Below, piece after piece: positions 38,207-46,956 of a stretch of DNA of 64,000 bases. The stretch comes from [Pasteurella] aerogenes. GTDB taxonomy: Bacteria > Pseudomonadota > Gammaproteobacteria > Enterobacterales > Pasteurellaceae. The DNA lies in contig LR134362.1 of the NCBI GenBank assembly GCA_900637275.1, positions 1,674,001 to 1,738,000 of the forward strand. The letters run 5' to 3'. Position 1 is the first letter of the stretch, and the number at the start of each line of letters is the position of its first letter. The notes under the pieces are model-generated. The model did not search any database. It saw nothing but the letters and a program-made list of their open reading frames with translations, and was not told the origin of the DNA. Made by a program: the position numbers and the translations under genes.

Positions 38207-39253
38207 ATGGCATATTTTTTACTTGGAAAACAATACAATACATCTCGTTTGCGATTAAAAAAATGGCTTTTTTCTGTCACCATCGCCTCCGCACTTTTTG
38301 CCGGTGTGAACGCTTATGCGGTTGACTTATTAAACGTATCTTACGATCCAACTCGGGAATTATATAAAGATTATAACCAACTTTTCGCCAAACATTGGCA
38401 AGCAACCAAAGGCGAAAGCATTAAAATCAATACTTCCCATGGCGGTTCAGGCAAACAAGCACGCTCTGTGATTGATGGATTACAAGCAGACATAGTCACT
38501 TTAGCACTTGCCGGCGACATTAATAAACTTGCCCAAAAAAATTTGCTCGCATCGGATTGGCAAAGCAAATTAAGTCATAACAGCACACCTTATACCTCCA
38601 CGATCGTTTTTTTGGTGCGCAAAGGGAATCCTAAAAACATCACTGATTGGGATGATTTAGTCAAAGACGACATAGAAGTCATTACACCCAATCCCAAAAC
38701 CTCCGGCGGGGCGCGCTGGAATTTCTTAGCCGCCTGGGCATACGCCAAAACCACCTATGGCAGTGATGAAAAAGCATTAGAATTTGTATCCGCTCTCTAT
38801 AAAAACGCCCCAATTCTGGATACTGGCGCGCGCGCTGCCGCGACCAGTTTTATCCAGCGTGGTTTGGGTGATGTACTATTGGCGTGGGAAAATGAAGCTT
38901 ATTTAGCGCTTGCCGAGCAAGGCGGCAGCGAATTTGAAATTGTCACGCCATCCATCTCCATCCTCGCCGAACCGCCGGTGGCAATTGTGGATAAAATCGT
39001 CGACAAAAAAGGCACACGTCAACAAGCTAGCGCCTATTTACAGTATTTATACAGCGACGAAGCACAACATTTGATTGCCAAACATTTTTATCGTCCAACT
39101 AATGTGCAAATTTTAGCGCAATATCAGCAACAATTCCCGCCGCTCAAATTGATCACTATTGATCAAATGTTTGGAGGTTGGGGACAGGCACAAAAAACCT
39201 ACTTTGACGATAATGGGGTTTTTGACCAAATTTTTCTAAAACTTAATCAATAA
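38207..39253 (+). CDS. sbp: Sulfate/thiosulfate ABC transporter, periplasmic binding protein
   Basis: The 348-residue protein has a basic N-terminal region and a signal peptide (hydrophobic core about 22-36, ending AYA). The mature part starts VDLLNVSYDPTRELY, the standard start of the Sbp/CysP family, followed by HGGSGKQARSVIDG, NPKTSGGARWNF and FRPTNV-like segments. It captures sulfate or thiosulfate in the periplasm. It heads the sbp-cysT-cysW-cysA operon. The sequence does not settle between Sbp and CysP specificity. Confidence 0.88.
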   Translation: MAYFLLGKQYNTSRLRLKKWLFSVTIASALFAGVNAYAVDLLNVSYDPTRELYKDYNQLFAKHWQATKGESIKINTSHGGSGKQARSVIDGLQADIVTLALAGDINKLAQKNLLASDWQSKLSHNSTPYTSTIVFLVRKGNPKNITDWDDLVKDDIEVITPNPKTSGGARWNFLAAWAYAKTTYGSDEKALEFVSALYKNAPILDTGARAAATSFIQRGLGDVLLAWENEAYLALAEQGGSEFEIVTPSISILAEPPVAIVDKIVDKKGTRQQASAYLQYLYSDEAQHLIAKHFYRPTNVQILAQYQQQFPPLKLITIDQMFGGWGQAQKTYFDDNGVFDQIFLKLNQ

Positions 39254-39283
39254 GTTAGGACGACAATCGTTAAGGAAACGCTA

Positions 39284-40096
39284 ATGAAAACCACTTTTCA
39301 TGTTATTCCCGGCTTTAATATTGCACTAGGTTATACCATCACTTTTTTAAGTTTAGTGGTGTTAATCCCATTGTGTGCATTATTTGTCTTTTCAAGCCAA
39401 ATCTCTGCTGCCGAATTATGGTCATTAATCAGCGGCAAACAACTTCAATTATCCCTTTGGTTATCACTACGAACCGCCTTTACCGCTGCGCTAATAAATG
39501 CGTTTCTCGGGTTAATTTTGGCGTGGACATTGGTACGTTACCGTTTTTTCGGGCGTAAATTAATTGATACCTTTATTGATATGCCCTTTGCTTTGCCAAC
39601 CGCCGTCGCAGGCATCGCATTAACGGCTATTTATGCGAAAAATGGTGTTATCGGTCAATTCTTTTCCTTTAAAATTGCCTATACGCCTTTCGGTATTACG
39701 CTTGCCTTATTGTTTGTTACCTTGCCTTTTGTGGTCAGAACCTTACAACCGGTCTTGCAAGATTTACCTAAAGATGTAGAAGAAGCCGCAGAAATCTTAG
39801 GTGCCAGCCGCTGGCAATGTTTTTTACGTATTATTCTTCCAGCGATTTTACCCGCTTGGCTCACAGGCTTTACCTTAGCCTTTGCACGCGCTATCGGCGA
39901 ATACGGTTCAGTAGTTTTTATTGCCGGTAATATTCCCTTTAGAACCGAAATTCTACCGTTGCTCATTGTATCCAAACTTGACCAATACAATTATGTTGCC
40001 GCTGCCACTATCGGCGTAATCATGTTGATCATTTCCTTTACCCTATTATTTGCACTTAACATGATCCAACGCCGTTTAGCCAACTTTGCTTCATAA
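39284..40096 (+). CDS. cysT: Sulfate ABC transporter permease CysT (CysU)
   Basis: The 270-residue protein has about six membrane helices. The permease EAA loop (EEAAEILGASRWQCFLRIILP, written here from its central EILGASRW) lies near residue 170, followed by FARAIGEYGSVVFIAGN. It pairs with CysW and the ATPase CysA. It starts 30 bp after sbp and ends 9 bp before cysW. Confidence 0.93.
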   Translation: MKTTFHVIPGFNIALGYTITFLSLVVLIPLCALFVFSSQISAAELWSLISGKQLQLSLWLSLRTAFTAALINAFLGLILAWTLVRYRFFGRKLIDTFIDMPFALPTAVAGIALTAIYAKNGVIGQFFSFKIAYTPFGITLALLFVTLPFVVRTLQPVLQDLPKDVEEAAEILGASRWQCFLRIILPAILPAWLTGFTLAFARAIGEYGSVVFIAGNIPFRTEILPLLIVSKLDQYNYVAAATIGVIMLIISFTLLFALNMIQRRLANFAS

Positions 40097-40105
40097 GGAA
40101 GAATT

Positions 40106-40930
40106 ATGTCGTTACCAACATCCAAATATCGCCTCCCCCATTACATCTTGATCGCCTTGTCGATCATCATCTTTTTGCTCGTATTAGTATTACCGTTATT
40201 CACCGTTGTCTTTCAAGGATTAAGCGCGGGCTTACCGGTCTTTTGGCAAAATATTATTGACGAAGATACATTATCTGCCTTGAAATTAACCTTACTTGCC
40301 GCCGCCATTGCTGTTCCCATCAATATCGTTTTTGGTATTTTTGCCGCTTGGTCGGTAACGAAATATCAATTTAAAGGCAAACAATTGCTAATTACCTTAA
40401 TTGATTTACCATTTTCCATCTCACCAATTGTGGCCGGATTGATTTATGTTTTATTATTCGGCGCGCAAAGTTGGCTATATCCTTATTTAGATCAATGGGA
40501 TATCCAAATTGTTTATGCCATTCCCGGCATTATTTTAGCCACCATCTTCGTCTCCGTTCCCTTTGTTGCGCGCGAGTTAATTCCGATTATGGAAGCGCAA
40601 GGCACCGTGGAAGAGGAAGCGGCAACCGTCTTGGGGGCGAACGGTTGGCAAATTTTCCGTTACATCACATTACCCAACATCAAATGGGCATTGCTACATG
40701 GCGTCGTGCTTTGTACCGCTAGATCACTTGGCGAATTTGGCGCGGTTTCCGTGTTATCCGGACATATTCGTGGTTACACCACCACACTTCCGCTCCACAT
40801 TGAAATTCTCTACAACGAATATAACGTGGTCGCCGCCTTTAGCGTTGCAATTTTACTATTATTACTTTCCTTAGTTCTATTACTTGCCCGCCAATGGACA
40901 GAAAGCAAACTCAGCAGAAAACCAGTATAA
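40106..40930 (+). CDS. cysW: Sulfate ABC transporter permease CysW
   Basis: The 274-residue second permease has about six helices, an EAA loop (EEEAATVLGANGWQIFRYI near residue 170) and the ARSLGEFGAVSVLSGHIRG segment that is typical of CysW. AAGGAAGA precedes the ATG. It lies between cysT and cysA; the cysA ATG is 10 bp after its stop. Confidence 0.93.
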   Translation: MSLPTSKYRLPHYILIALSIIIFLLVLVLPLFTVVFQGLSAGLPVFWQNIIDEDTLSALKLTLLAAAIAVPINIVFGIFAAWSVTKYQFKGKQLLITLIDLPFSISPIVAGLIYVLLFGAQSWLYPYLDQWDIQIVYAIPGIILATIFVSVPFVARELIPIMEAQGTVEEEAATVLGANGWQIFRYITLPNIKWALLHGVVLCTARSLGEFGAVSVLSGHIRGYTTTLPLHIEILYNEYNVVAAFSVAILLLLLSLVLLLARQWTESKLSRKPV

Positions 40931-40940
40931 GAGGAACAGC

Positions 40941-42014
40941 ATGAGCATTCGTATTCAACATATTCAAAAAACCTTTGAAAATTTGACCGCACTTCACGAC
41001 ATCAACTTTAACGTCAATGAAGGCGAATTAGCCGCCTTATTAGGTCCTTCCGGTTGCGGAAAAACCACTTTATTGCGTATTATCGCCGGACTAGAACAAG
41101 CCACTTCGGGGCAAATTTTCTTTGGCGACAAAGAAGTCAGCCGCCTCAATGCCAAAGAACGGGATATTGGGTTTGTGTTCCAAAGTTATGCACTATTCCG
41201 ACACATGACCGTCGCGCAAAATGTCGCATTCGGCTTAAAAATCAAACCCAAAGCACAACGTTTAAGCGATGCTGAAATTGCACAAAAAGTACGTGATTTA
41301 CTCGAATTGGTTCAACTCAACCGCTTCGCCGGTCATTATCCCGATCAACTTTCCGGCGGGCAACGCCAACGGGTCGCATTGGCGCGTGCCTTAGCCACGC
41401 AACCCAAAGTCTTATTACTAGACGAACCCTTCAGCGCCTTAGATGCCACCGTGCGCAAAGAATTGCGTCGTTGGTTGCGTGATTTTCATCATGAAATCAA
41501 TGTCACCAGCCTATTTGTCACCCACGATCAAGACGAAGCACTTGAAGTAGCGGATAAAATTATTGTGATGAATAAAGGCGTGGTGGAACAAGTCGGCACG
41601 CCGGAAGAAGTGTATAAACAACCGAAAACCGCGTTTGTGGCGCACTTTCTTGGTGAAGTCAATGTATTGCATGGCGTGGTTGAACAAAATTATTTACGCA
41701 TTGGCGATTTCCAACAAACCCTAAGCCAATATCATGCGCCACATACTATTATCGCTTATGTTCGCCCCCATGAGATCGCCATGACCAAGGCGCCATTGGA
41801 CAATGCTTTAAAAGGTACCATTGCGCGCCTACATACCGCCGGCTCCACTATTTTTGTCGAAGTGGCATTGCCAAACAGCGAAAAACCGCTTGAGGTTTCA
41901 GTAGATCACACGCAATTTGAACAAGAACAATTTGCGCTAAAAGATCCCGTTTATCTCACGCCGAAATTGGTCAATATTTTCTCGCAAGATCAATTGATCG
42001 AATTTATGATCTAA
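40941..42014 (+). CDS. cysA: Sulfate ABC transporter ATP-binding protein
   Basis: The 357-residue ATPase has Walker A GPSGCGKTT (about residues 35-43), the signature LSGGQRQRVALARAL, Walker B VLLLDEPFSALD and the switch His in FVTHDQDEA. A C-terminal regulatory TOBE-like domain follows. It energises sulfate uptake through CysT and CysW. The ATG at 40941 was chosen because AGAGGAAC lies upstream; an earlier in-frame ATG lies inside cysW. A natural uptake signal is embedded in codons for N-L-T-A-L near the start. Confidence 0.95.
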   Translation: MSIRIQHIQKTFENLTALHDINFNVNEGELAALLGPSGCGKTTLLRIIAGLEQATSGQIFFGDKEVSRLNAKERDIGFVFQSYALFRHMTVAQNVAFGLKIKPKAQRLSDAEIAQKVRDLLELVQLNRFAGHYPDQLSGGQRQRVALARALATQPKVLLLDEPFSALDATVRKELRRWLRDFHHEINVTSLFVTHDQDEALEVADKIIVMNKGVVEQVGTPEEVYKQPKTAFVAHFLGEVNVLHGVVEQNYLRIGDFQQTLSQYHAPHTIIAYVRPHEIAMTKAPLDNALKGTIARLHTAGSTIFVEVALPNSEKPLEVSVDHTQFEQEQFALKDPVYLTPKLVNIFSQDQLIEFMI

Positions 42015-42049
42015 CAACATATGCCAAAAGTGCGGTCAATTTTTACCAT

Positions 42050-42079
42050 AAAAAAGCACATCCCTTGATGTGCTTTTTT
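42050..42079. terminator. Bidirectional terminator after cysA
   Basis: AAAAAGCACATC pairs with GATGTGCTTTTT around CCTT, between the convergent cysA and RNase T2 genes. One uptake signal precedes it. Confidence 0.85.
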
Positions 42080-42090
42080 CTTCTGCCAAA

Positions 42091-42789
42091 TTAATAACCA
42101 ATGCGACTGCGCGGACAATCAATCACACGCCAATCCAAACCGTAACAAATAAATAATTCATTGCGATTGGCACCTAAAAAAGCGTGTTTTAAATGCGGAT
42201 TATTCTCGCGGATCCAACGAAATAATTCATTACGCGTATCTAATTCGTAATCTGGTAAGGTCAACGATTTAAATAACTCACGCTCTTTTTCAAAATAACT
42301 TCTCGCATCTGGAAACGCACAAGCACCATGTTTTTCCCATTCACCTTGCAACAAATACGCACTCGGACTGTCCGGCAAAAATTCCTCAATCAACGCTTGA
42401 TCCACACGTGGCAAATCGCCTTGACAAAAACGCGGGTGATCAGAAACACGACGTGCTTGCTGATTTTGCGGCCATAAACCATGAATGACCCAACCAAAAT
42501 TTTGCGTATTACCGCATTGCAACGCCAACGAATCCGGCAATTTATCACCATAACGCCGACGTTGCACATCACAAAATGCCGGCGACCAAGATAACACCAA
42601 GGTATAATAATGAAACTTTGCTGAGGCATTCTGCCCAATTGGATCGTCTTTCATAAGATAATCATAGTTACGATCCACTGTCACCAAAACCGCTTCTTTC
42701 TGTTTCGCAAAAAAATACCAGCCTGCCAATAAAAACATAAAAAAGACAATCACAAAAAGCGATAACTGAATGATTTGTTTTTGCTTCAT
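42091..42789 (-). CDS. RNase T2-family ribonuclease
   Basis: The 232-residue protein has one N-terminal membrane or signal-anchor segment (about residues 8-27). It then carries the two RNase T2 active-site motifs: WVIHGLWPQ near residue 100 and GEWEKHGAC near residue 150, both with catalytic histidines. It should cut RNA in the periplasm, as E. coli RNase I does, but the unprocessed-looking N-terminus suggests membrane anchoring. Cysteines are placed as in the family. It is a single gene. Confidence 0.9.
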   Translation of the reverse strand: MKQKQIIQLSLFVIVFFMFLLAGWYFFAKQKEAVLVTVDRNYDYLMKDDPIGQNASAKFHYYTLVLSWSPAFCDVQRRRYGDKLPDSLALQCGNTQNFGWVIHGLWPQNQQARRVSDHPRFCQGDLPRVDQALIEEFLPDSPSAYLLQGEWEKHGACAFPDARSYFEKERELFKSLTLPDYELDTRNELFRWIRENNPHLKHAFLGANRNELFICYGLDWRVIDCPRSRIGY

Positions 42790-42861
42790 AAAATTCCTAT
42801 TTAATTTTTACCCTGAATTCTTTATAATTTCGCACTTTCCATTTATTTCATAAGGATCGTC

Positions 42862-43122
42862 ATGGCACTTTTAATCACAGACAAATGCACCAATTGCGAT
42901 ATGTGCTTACCCGAATGCCCCAACGAAGCCATCTCCGTAGGAGAGGAAATTTATGTCATCGATCCGAATTTATGCACCGAATGTGTCGGTCACTACGACC
43001 AACCGACTTGCCAAAAAGTCTGCCCGATCACTAACTGCATCAAAACCGATCCCGATCATATCGAAACCGAAGAGCAACTCTGGGAACGCTTTGTGTTGAT
43101 TCATCATGCCGATCAACTTTAA
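42862..43122 (+). CDS. YfhL-type 2x[4Fe-4S] ferredoxin
   Basis: The 86-residue protein has two cluster-binding motifs: CTNCDMCLPECP (residues 10-21) and CTECVGHYDQPTCQKVCP (about 37-54). The long insertion between the second and third cysteines of the second motif is typical of YfhL/Allochromatium-type ferredoxins. ATAAGGATCG precedes the ATG. It is flanked by genes on the opposite strand, so it is transcribed alone. Confidence 0.9.
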   Translation: MALLITDKCTNCDMCLPECPNEAISVGEEIYVIDPNLCTECVGHYDQPTCQKVCPITNCIKTDPDHIETEEQLWERFVLIHHADQL

Positions 43123-43164
43123 CCGTTCCCGGCAGCATAAAACGCGCGTTTTTTAACCGCACTT

Positions 43165-44217
43165 TTATGATTGCATCGTCCATTTCGCCAATACAACGCC
43201 ACAGGCAACCGCCACATTAAGACCGTGTTTTAGCGGATTGGCATAAGACAGATTAACAACGACGTCCTTATCTTGCGCAAGATTATCATCTGGCGCCTCA
43301 CTTAATACAAAAACCACCTTGTTTTCCAACCGCACTTTAGCAAAATCCGCTGCTTGTTTGTTATTAGTCAAATGCACAATTTGATAACCGGCTTGACGCA
43401 ATTGCTGCAACGCGCTTGGAATGGTATTAATTTGCAACGGACGAATATATTCCATTCCGCCTTCGGCTACGCGCATTGCCGCCGCCGAATTTAAACGATC
43501 ATCATCCTCAACAATCACACCTTTCACGCCATAATAAGCACAGGTACGCACAATACCGCCGATGTTGTACGTATTATGAATATCGTTAAGCAAAACCAAA
43601 CAATCTGCATTGCGCGGAATATCCAAATAGCCGGAAAGAGTAAATGGACGAGATTTTTTCACCAACATACAAATCCCGCCATGATGTTCAGAACCACTAA
43701 CCAAAGCTAATTCTTGCGTATCCACCACATGATAGACTTTCTTATTTGCCGCCAAATAACGGAACAAATCACCCACACGATGCGCCATTTCCACCGTCGT
43801 CCAAACCCGCACAATGCTTTCCGGACGCTGCGCAAACAACGCCAAACACGCATTTTCGCCATATACTTTCATTTCTTCCTGACGGTTTTTCTTGATTTTT
43901 TCCGGCGCTCGCGGTGATAAAGGCCCCGTTTTCTTTTCACGCGCCACGTCATTTTCCGAACGTTTCACCACCACTTTCACTTGCCCACGACCGCCGGCGC
44001 TTTCCATTGTACTTTCTGTCACCGTACGTACAGAAGGCGTCACCGCTTTTTTCTCAAACGGACGTCCTGTGCGTTTATCTTGCTTAAAATTGGCTTTTTC
44101 ATCCCGTTTATGACGCTCAAAGTGCGGTCGATTTTGCGACGGTTTTTCGCCGACTACACGCTCACTAAAACGAGAAGATTGATTTGCTTGTTGGAAGGTT
44201 GGTTTTTTTGTATTCAT
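43165..44217 (-). CDS. SpoU/TrmH-family RNA 2'-O-methyltransferase, YfiF homologue
   Basis: The 350-residue protein has a basic, low-complexity N-terminal half (residues 1 to about 115) and a C-terminal SPOUT domain: VYGENACLALFAQRPESIVR, HHGGICMLVK, NDIHNTYNIGGIVRTCAYYG and the knot segment near the end. The N-terminal extension and VYGENAC segment resemble E. coli YfiF, a predicted rRNA or tRNA methylase. I start at the ATG at 44217, since the upstream in-frame extension overlaps an uptake signal and lacks family similarity. It is divergent from pssA. Confidence 0.88.
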   Translation of the reverse strand: MNTKKPTFQQANQSSRFSERVVGEKPSQNRPHFERHKRDEKANFKQDKRTGRPFEKKAVTPSVRTVTESTMESAGGRGQVKVVVKRSENDVAREKKTGPLSPRAPEKIKKNRQEEMKVYGENACLALFAQRPESIVRVWTTVEMAHRVGDLFRYLAANKKVYHVVDTQELALVSGSEHHGGICMLVKKSRPFTLSGYLDIPRNADCLVLLNDIHNTYNIGGIVRTCAYYGVKGVIVEDDDRLNSAAAMRVAEGGMEYIRPLQINTIPSALQQLRQAGYQIVHLTNNKQAADFAKVRLENKVVFVLSEAPDDNLAQDKDVVVNLSYANPLKHGLNVAVACGVVLAKWTMQS

Positions 44218-44385
44218 ATTTATTTGCCAATAAGTCGTAAAAGGGATAAAGTGAGCAAAAAATGACCGCACTTTATGGGATTTTTTAAGCATTATAACGA
44301 AAAAATACCTTTTTTCTACCAAGTTCACAACTAAATATTGTAAACTAACTGACTAATTCTCGAAGAAGAAAAATAGAGCAGATTT

Positions 44386-45750
44386 ATGTTGATTAATAAA
44401 ACAAAACGTGCACGACAAAATCTTGACCGCTTGGCTTGTTTGCCTTTATCTGCGGATCAAGTGGAATTTATTTATTGCTCAGCGGACTTTAAACAACACA
44501 TTATTCAGTTGATCCGCCAAGCGCAAAAAAGGATTTATATTACCGCACTTTACTGGCAAAACGATGAAGCCGGACAAGAAATTTTAGCGGAAGTTTACCG
44601 CGCCAAACAAGCTAACCCACAACTAGAAGTGAAGATTTTCGTCGATTGGCATCGCGCACAACGCAATTTATTAGGCGCAGAAAAATCCGCCACCAACGCC
44701 GATTGGTATTGTGAACAACAGGCAAAATTTGCCGGCGAGCAAGCAACGTCCATGTTTTTTGGCGTCCCGATTAACACTCGCGAAGTATTTGGCGTGCTGC
44801 ATATTAAAGGCTTTATCTTTGATGACACCTTACTCTACAGCGGTGCCAGCATTAACAATGTTTATCTGCATCAAAAAGAAAAATACCGTTACGATCGCTA
44901 TCATAAAATTACCAACACAGCCCTAGCGGATATTATGGTGAATTTTGTACAACAATATTTGTCCGATCCAACTGCAGTGCTTCCGTTGGATCAATGTCAA
45001 CGACCAAATACCAAAGAAATTCGCCCGTTAATTCGCCAATTTCGTAAAAATTTGATGGCACAGGCGCAATATCAGCTCGCCAATACGATCACCTTAAATG
45101 ACAGCCTGACCATATCGCCGTTATTTGGTTTGGGCGCCAACAATCTGCTTAACCGCACAATTGAAGATTTATTCCAACTGGTTGAGGAAAAATTGGTGAT
45201 TTGTACGCCCTATTTCAATTTTCCACGTTCTTTGCAACATAAAATTCGCCGCTTGCTTGAGAAAGGAAAACAAGTTGAAATTATTGTGGGCGATAAAATT
45301 GCCAATGATTTTTATATTCCGCCTTCCGAGCCATTCAAAATGGCAGGCGCCTTACCGTATTTGTATGAAAGCAATTTACGCCGTTTCAGTCAAAAATTTG
45401 AAACACAAATTAAGCAAGGACAATTGGTTATCCGTACTTGGAAAGATCAAGATAACACCTACCATTTAAAAGGCGTATGGGTAGATGATCGTTACATTTT
45501 GCTCACCGGCAATAATTTAAATCCACGCGCCTGGCGCTTAGATGCGGAAAACGGACTATTTATCCATGATCCAAAACAGGAATTACGCCCGCAAGTCTTG
45601 CAGGAATTAGAGCATATCCGCCACAATACGCATATATTGAACCATTACAGCGAACTGGAAGAAATGGAACAATATCCGGCGCCAGTACAAAAACTGTTGA
45701 AAAAATTCGCTCGTGTCAAAGCGGATAAATTAGTGAAAATGATTTTGTAG
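44386..45750 (+). CDS. pssA: Phosphatidylserine synthase
   Basis: The 454-residue phospholipase D-superfamily enzyme makes phosphatidylserine from CDP-diacylglycerol and serine. It has two HKD-type motifs: HIKGFIFDDTLLYSGASINN near residue 145 and HLKGVWVDDRYILLTGNNLN near residue 360. The length matches E. coli PssA (451). CGAAGAAG precedes the ATG. It ends 19 bases before an inverted uptake-signal terminator; the transposon begins about 100 bp downstream. Confidence 0.94.
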   Translation: MLINKTKRARQNLDRLACLPLSADQVEFIYCSADFKQHIIQLIRQAQKRIYITALYWQNDEAGQEILAEVYRAKQANPQLEVKIFVDWHRAQRNLLGAEKSATNADWYCEQQAKFAGEQATSMFFGVPINTREVFGVLHIKGFIFDDTLLYSGASINNVYLHQKEKYRYDRYHKITNTALADIMVNFVQQYLSDPTAVLPLDQCQRPNTKEIRPLIRQFRKNLMAQAQYQLANTITLNDSLTISPLFGLGANNLLNRTIEDLFQLVEEKLVICTPYFNFPRSLQHKIRRLLEKGKQVEIIVGDKIANDFYIPPSEPFKMAGALPYLYESNLRRFSQKFETQIKQGQLVIRTWKDQDNTYHLKGVWVDDRYILLTGNNLNPRAWRLDAENGLFIHDPKQELRPQVLQELEHIRHNTHILNHYSELEEMEQYPAPVQKLLKKFARVKADKLVKMIL

Positions 45751-45766
45751 CAAAAATCATCTAAAA

Positions 45767-45813
45767 AAAATACCGCACTTTTTACATCAATTTGAAAAGT
45801 GCGGTATTTTTTT
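45767..45813. terminator. Inverted uptake signal terminator between pssA and the disrupted DMT gene
   Basis: AAAATACCGCACTTTT (45767-) pairs with AAAAGTGCGGTATTTT around a short loop. It was the shared terminator of pssA and the convergent DMT transporter gene before the transposon inserted between this terminator and that gene. Confidence 0.85.
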
Positions 45814-45860
45814 GTCCAATTTTAGAACAATTAACCAAAAAATTTTTTACCCTTGAATTG

Positions 45861-46835
45861 TCAAACCAAGTGCAACGTTTTTTTGAAGTAAACTTCATAA
45901 GGTGTTTTCCAACCCAAACATTTACGCGGTCGTAAATTCAGTTTATTGACCACCTGTTGAATATCAACTTCGCTCCACTGATTGATGTCTTGGTGCTTCG
46001 GAAAGTATTCACGAAGTAACCCATTTGTATTTTCATTCGTTCCCCGTGTCCACGGTTGATGCGGCTCGGGGAAGTAAAATTCTACACCCAGTGCTTCTGT
46101 TACCAAACGATGTTGGGCAAATTCTTTACCACGGTCTGGCGTAATTGACCGCAATATATGTGAATCCAGCAATTCAATCATGGCTTTTTGGACTGCTTCG
46201 GCTTTTTTGGCAGGAATTTTCTTCACCAACTCAAAACGACTTTTGCGTTCCGTCAGCGTCAGCAAACAAGCTCCACCCGCTTTACCCAGTACGGTATCGG
46301 CTTCCCAATGTCCAAAGCGACTGCGATTTTGCGCCGAAATGGGACGGTCGTTCAAATGGTTGGATATCTGAATTTTGCCACGTTTTTCATGATGATTTTT
46401 TGTATGCCGTGTTTTGCCTTTGTGGCGCAGTTTGCGACTGGCTTTGCGTTCGCCTATATCAAACAACCCTGAATAAATACCACGATAAATGGTTGAATAA
46501 CTAATGGATAATTCAGATTTTTCCAATTTTAATCGTGCGCTGATTTGTTCGGGCGACCAGTTTTCTGTCAGAAACTTTTCTTGCACCAAATTGAAATATT
46601 CAGGCTGCTCTAATTTGCGCTGTGCTTTGCTATTTTGACGATGCTTCAAATAGCTGTTTTGTGCGTTCGTTGCACTGTAGCTTTCTAGAGCGTGTCGTTT
46701 CAGCTCGCGAGAAATGGTGCTGGAGCTACGTCCCAGTGCTTTGGCAATTTCTGCTTGTTTTTTGCCCTGTGCGAGTAAAATCATTATCTTTTCTCGCTCG
46801 TTTATTGTAAGATGTCGGTAGGAAGTACTCATCAT
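45861..46835 (-). CDS. IS30-family transposase, left copy
   Basis: The 324-residue protein has an N-terminal helix-turn-helix (KQAEIAKALGRSSSTISREL, about residues 26-45) and a DDE catalytic core: Asp180 in HWEADTVLG, Asp234 in TPDRGKEF and Glu268 in GTNENTNG, with 33 residues between the last two as is usual for IS30. It cuts and joins the IS ends. The two adjacent ATGs (46835, 46832) lie at the base of one arm of a 13-bp inverted repeat. It differs from the right copy by Val/Ile and Thr/Ser near the C-terminus. Confidence 0.93.
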   Translation of the reverse strand: MMSTSYRHLTINEREKIMILLAQGKKQAEIAKALGRSSSTISRELKRHALESYSATNAQNSYLKHRQNSKAQRKLEQPEYFNLVQEKFLTENWSPEQISARLKLEKSELSISYSTIYRGIYSGLFDIGERKASRKLRHKGKTRHTKNHHEKRGKIQISNHLNDRPISAQNRSRFGHWEADTVLGKAGGACLLTLTERKSRFELVKKIPAKKAEAVQKAMIELLDSHILRSITPDRGKEFAQHRLVTEALGVEFYFPEPHQPWTRGTNENTNGLLREYFPKHQDINQWSEVDIQQVVNKLNLRPRKCLGWKTPYEVYFKKTLHLV

Positions 46836-46889
46836 TTGGAAGTGGTTTTTGTGTGGAAACAAAATTATATTCTAGTTGATGAGTACTTC
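46822..46889 (-). promoter_or_regulatory. Fold-back inverted repeat covering the transposase start (left IS)
   Basis: GAAGTACTCATCA (46822-46834) and TGATGAGTACTTC (46877-46889) form a perfect 13-bp stem with a 42-base loop. The transposase ATG codons lie at the edge of one arm. A TATAAT hexamer (minus strand, 46864-46869) sits in the loop, so an internal transcript would lack the first arm. Transcripts entering from outside would carry both arms and hide the start. The right copy has the same structure at 49922-49989. Confidence 0.6.
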
Positions 46890-46956
46890 TTTTTTTGTTG
46901 CACTTGGATTGTAAATTCAGCCCTAAATTTTCACTTTTTCTAACAAAATGAATTTG

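Larger units (their letters stand above)
45853..46920 (-). mobile_element. IS30-family insertion sequence, left copy
   Basis: The 1,068-bp element has imperfect terminal repeats of about 23 bp. One end reads TTGAATTGTCAAACC and the other, complemented, CTGAATTTACAATCC; both continue CCAAGTGCAAC. It differs from the right copy at four bases (45878, 45915, 45927, 45950), all near the 3' end of the transposase gene. Size and transposase type recall IS1655-like elements of Neisseria, from memory. Confidence 0.9.

Noticed and set aside
46145..46504. Plus-strand open frames inside both IS copies
   Set aside because: They lie antisense to the transposase, occur identically in both copies and resemble no known protein; they are shadows of the coding strand.
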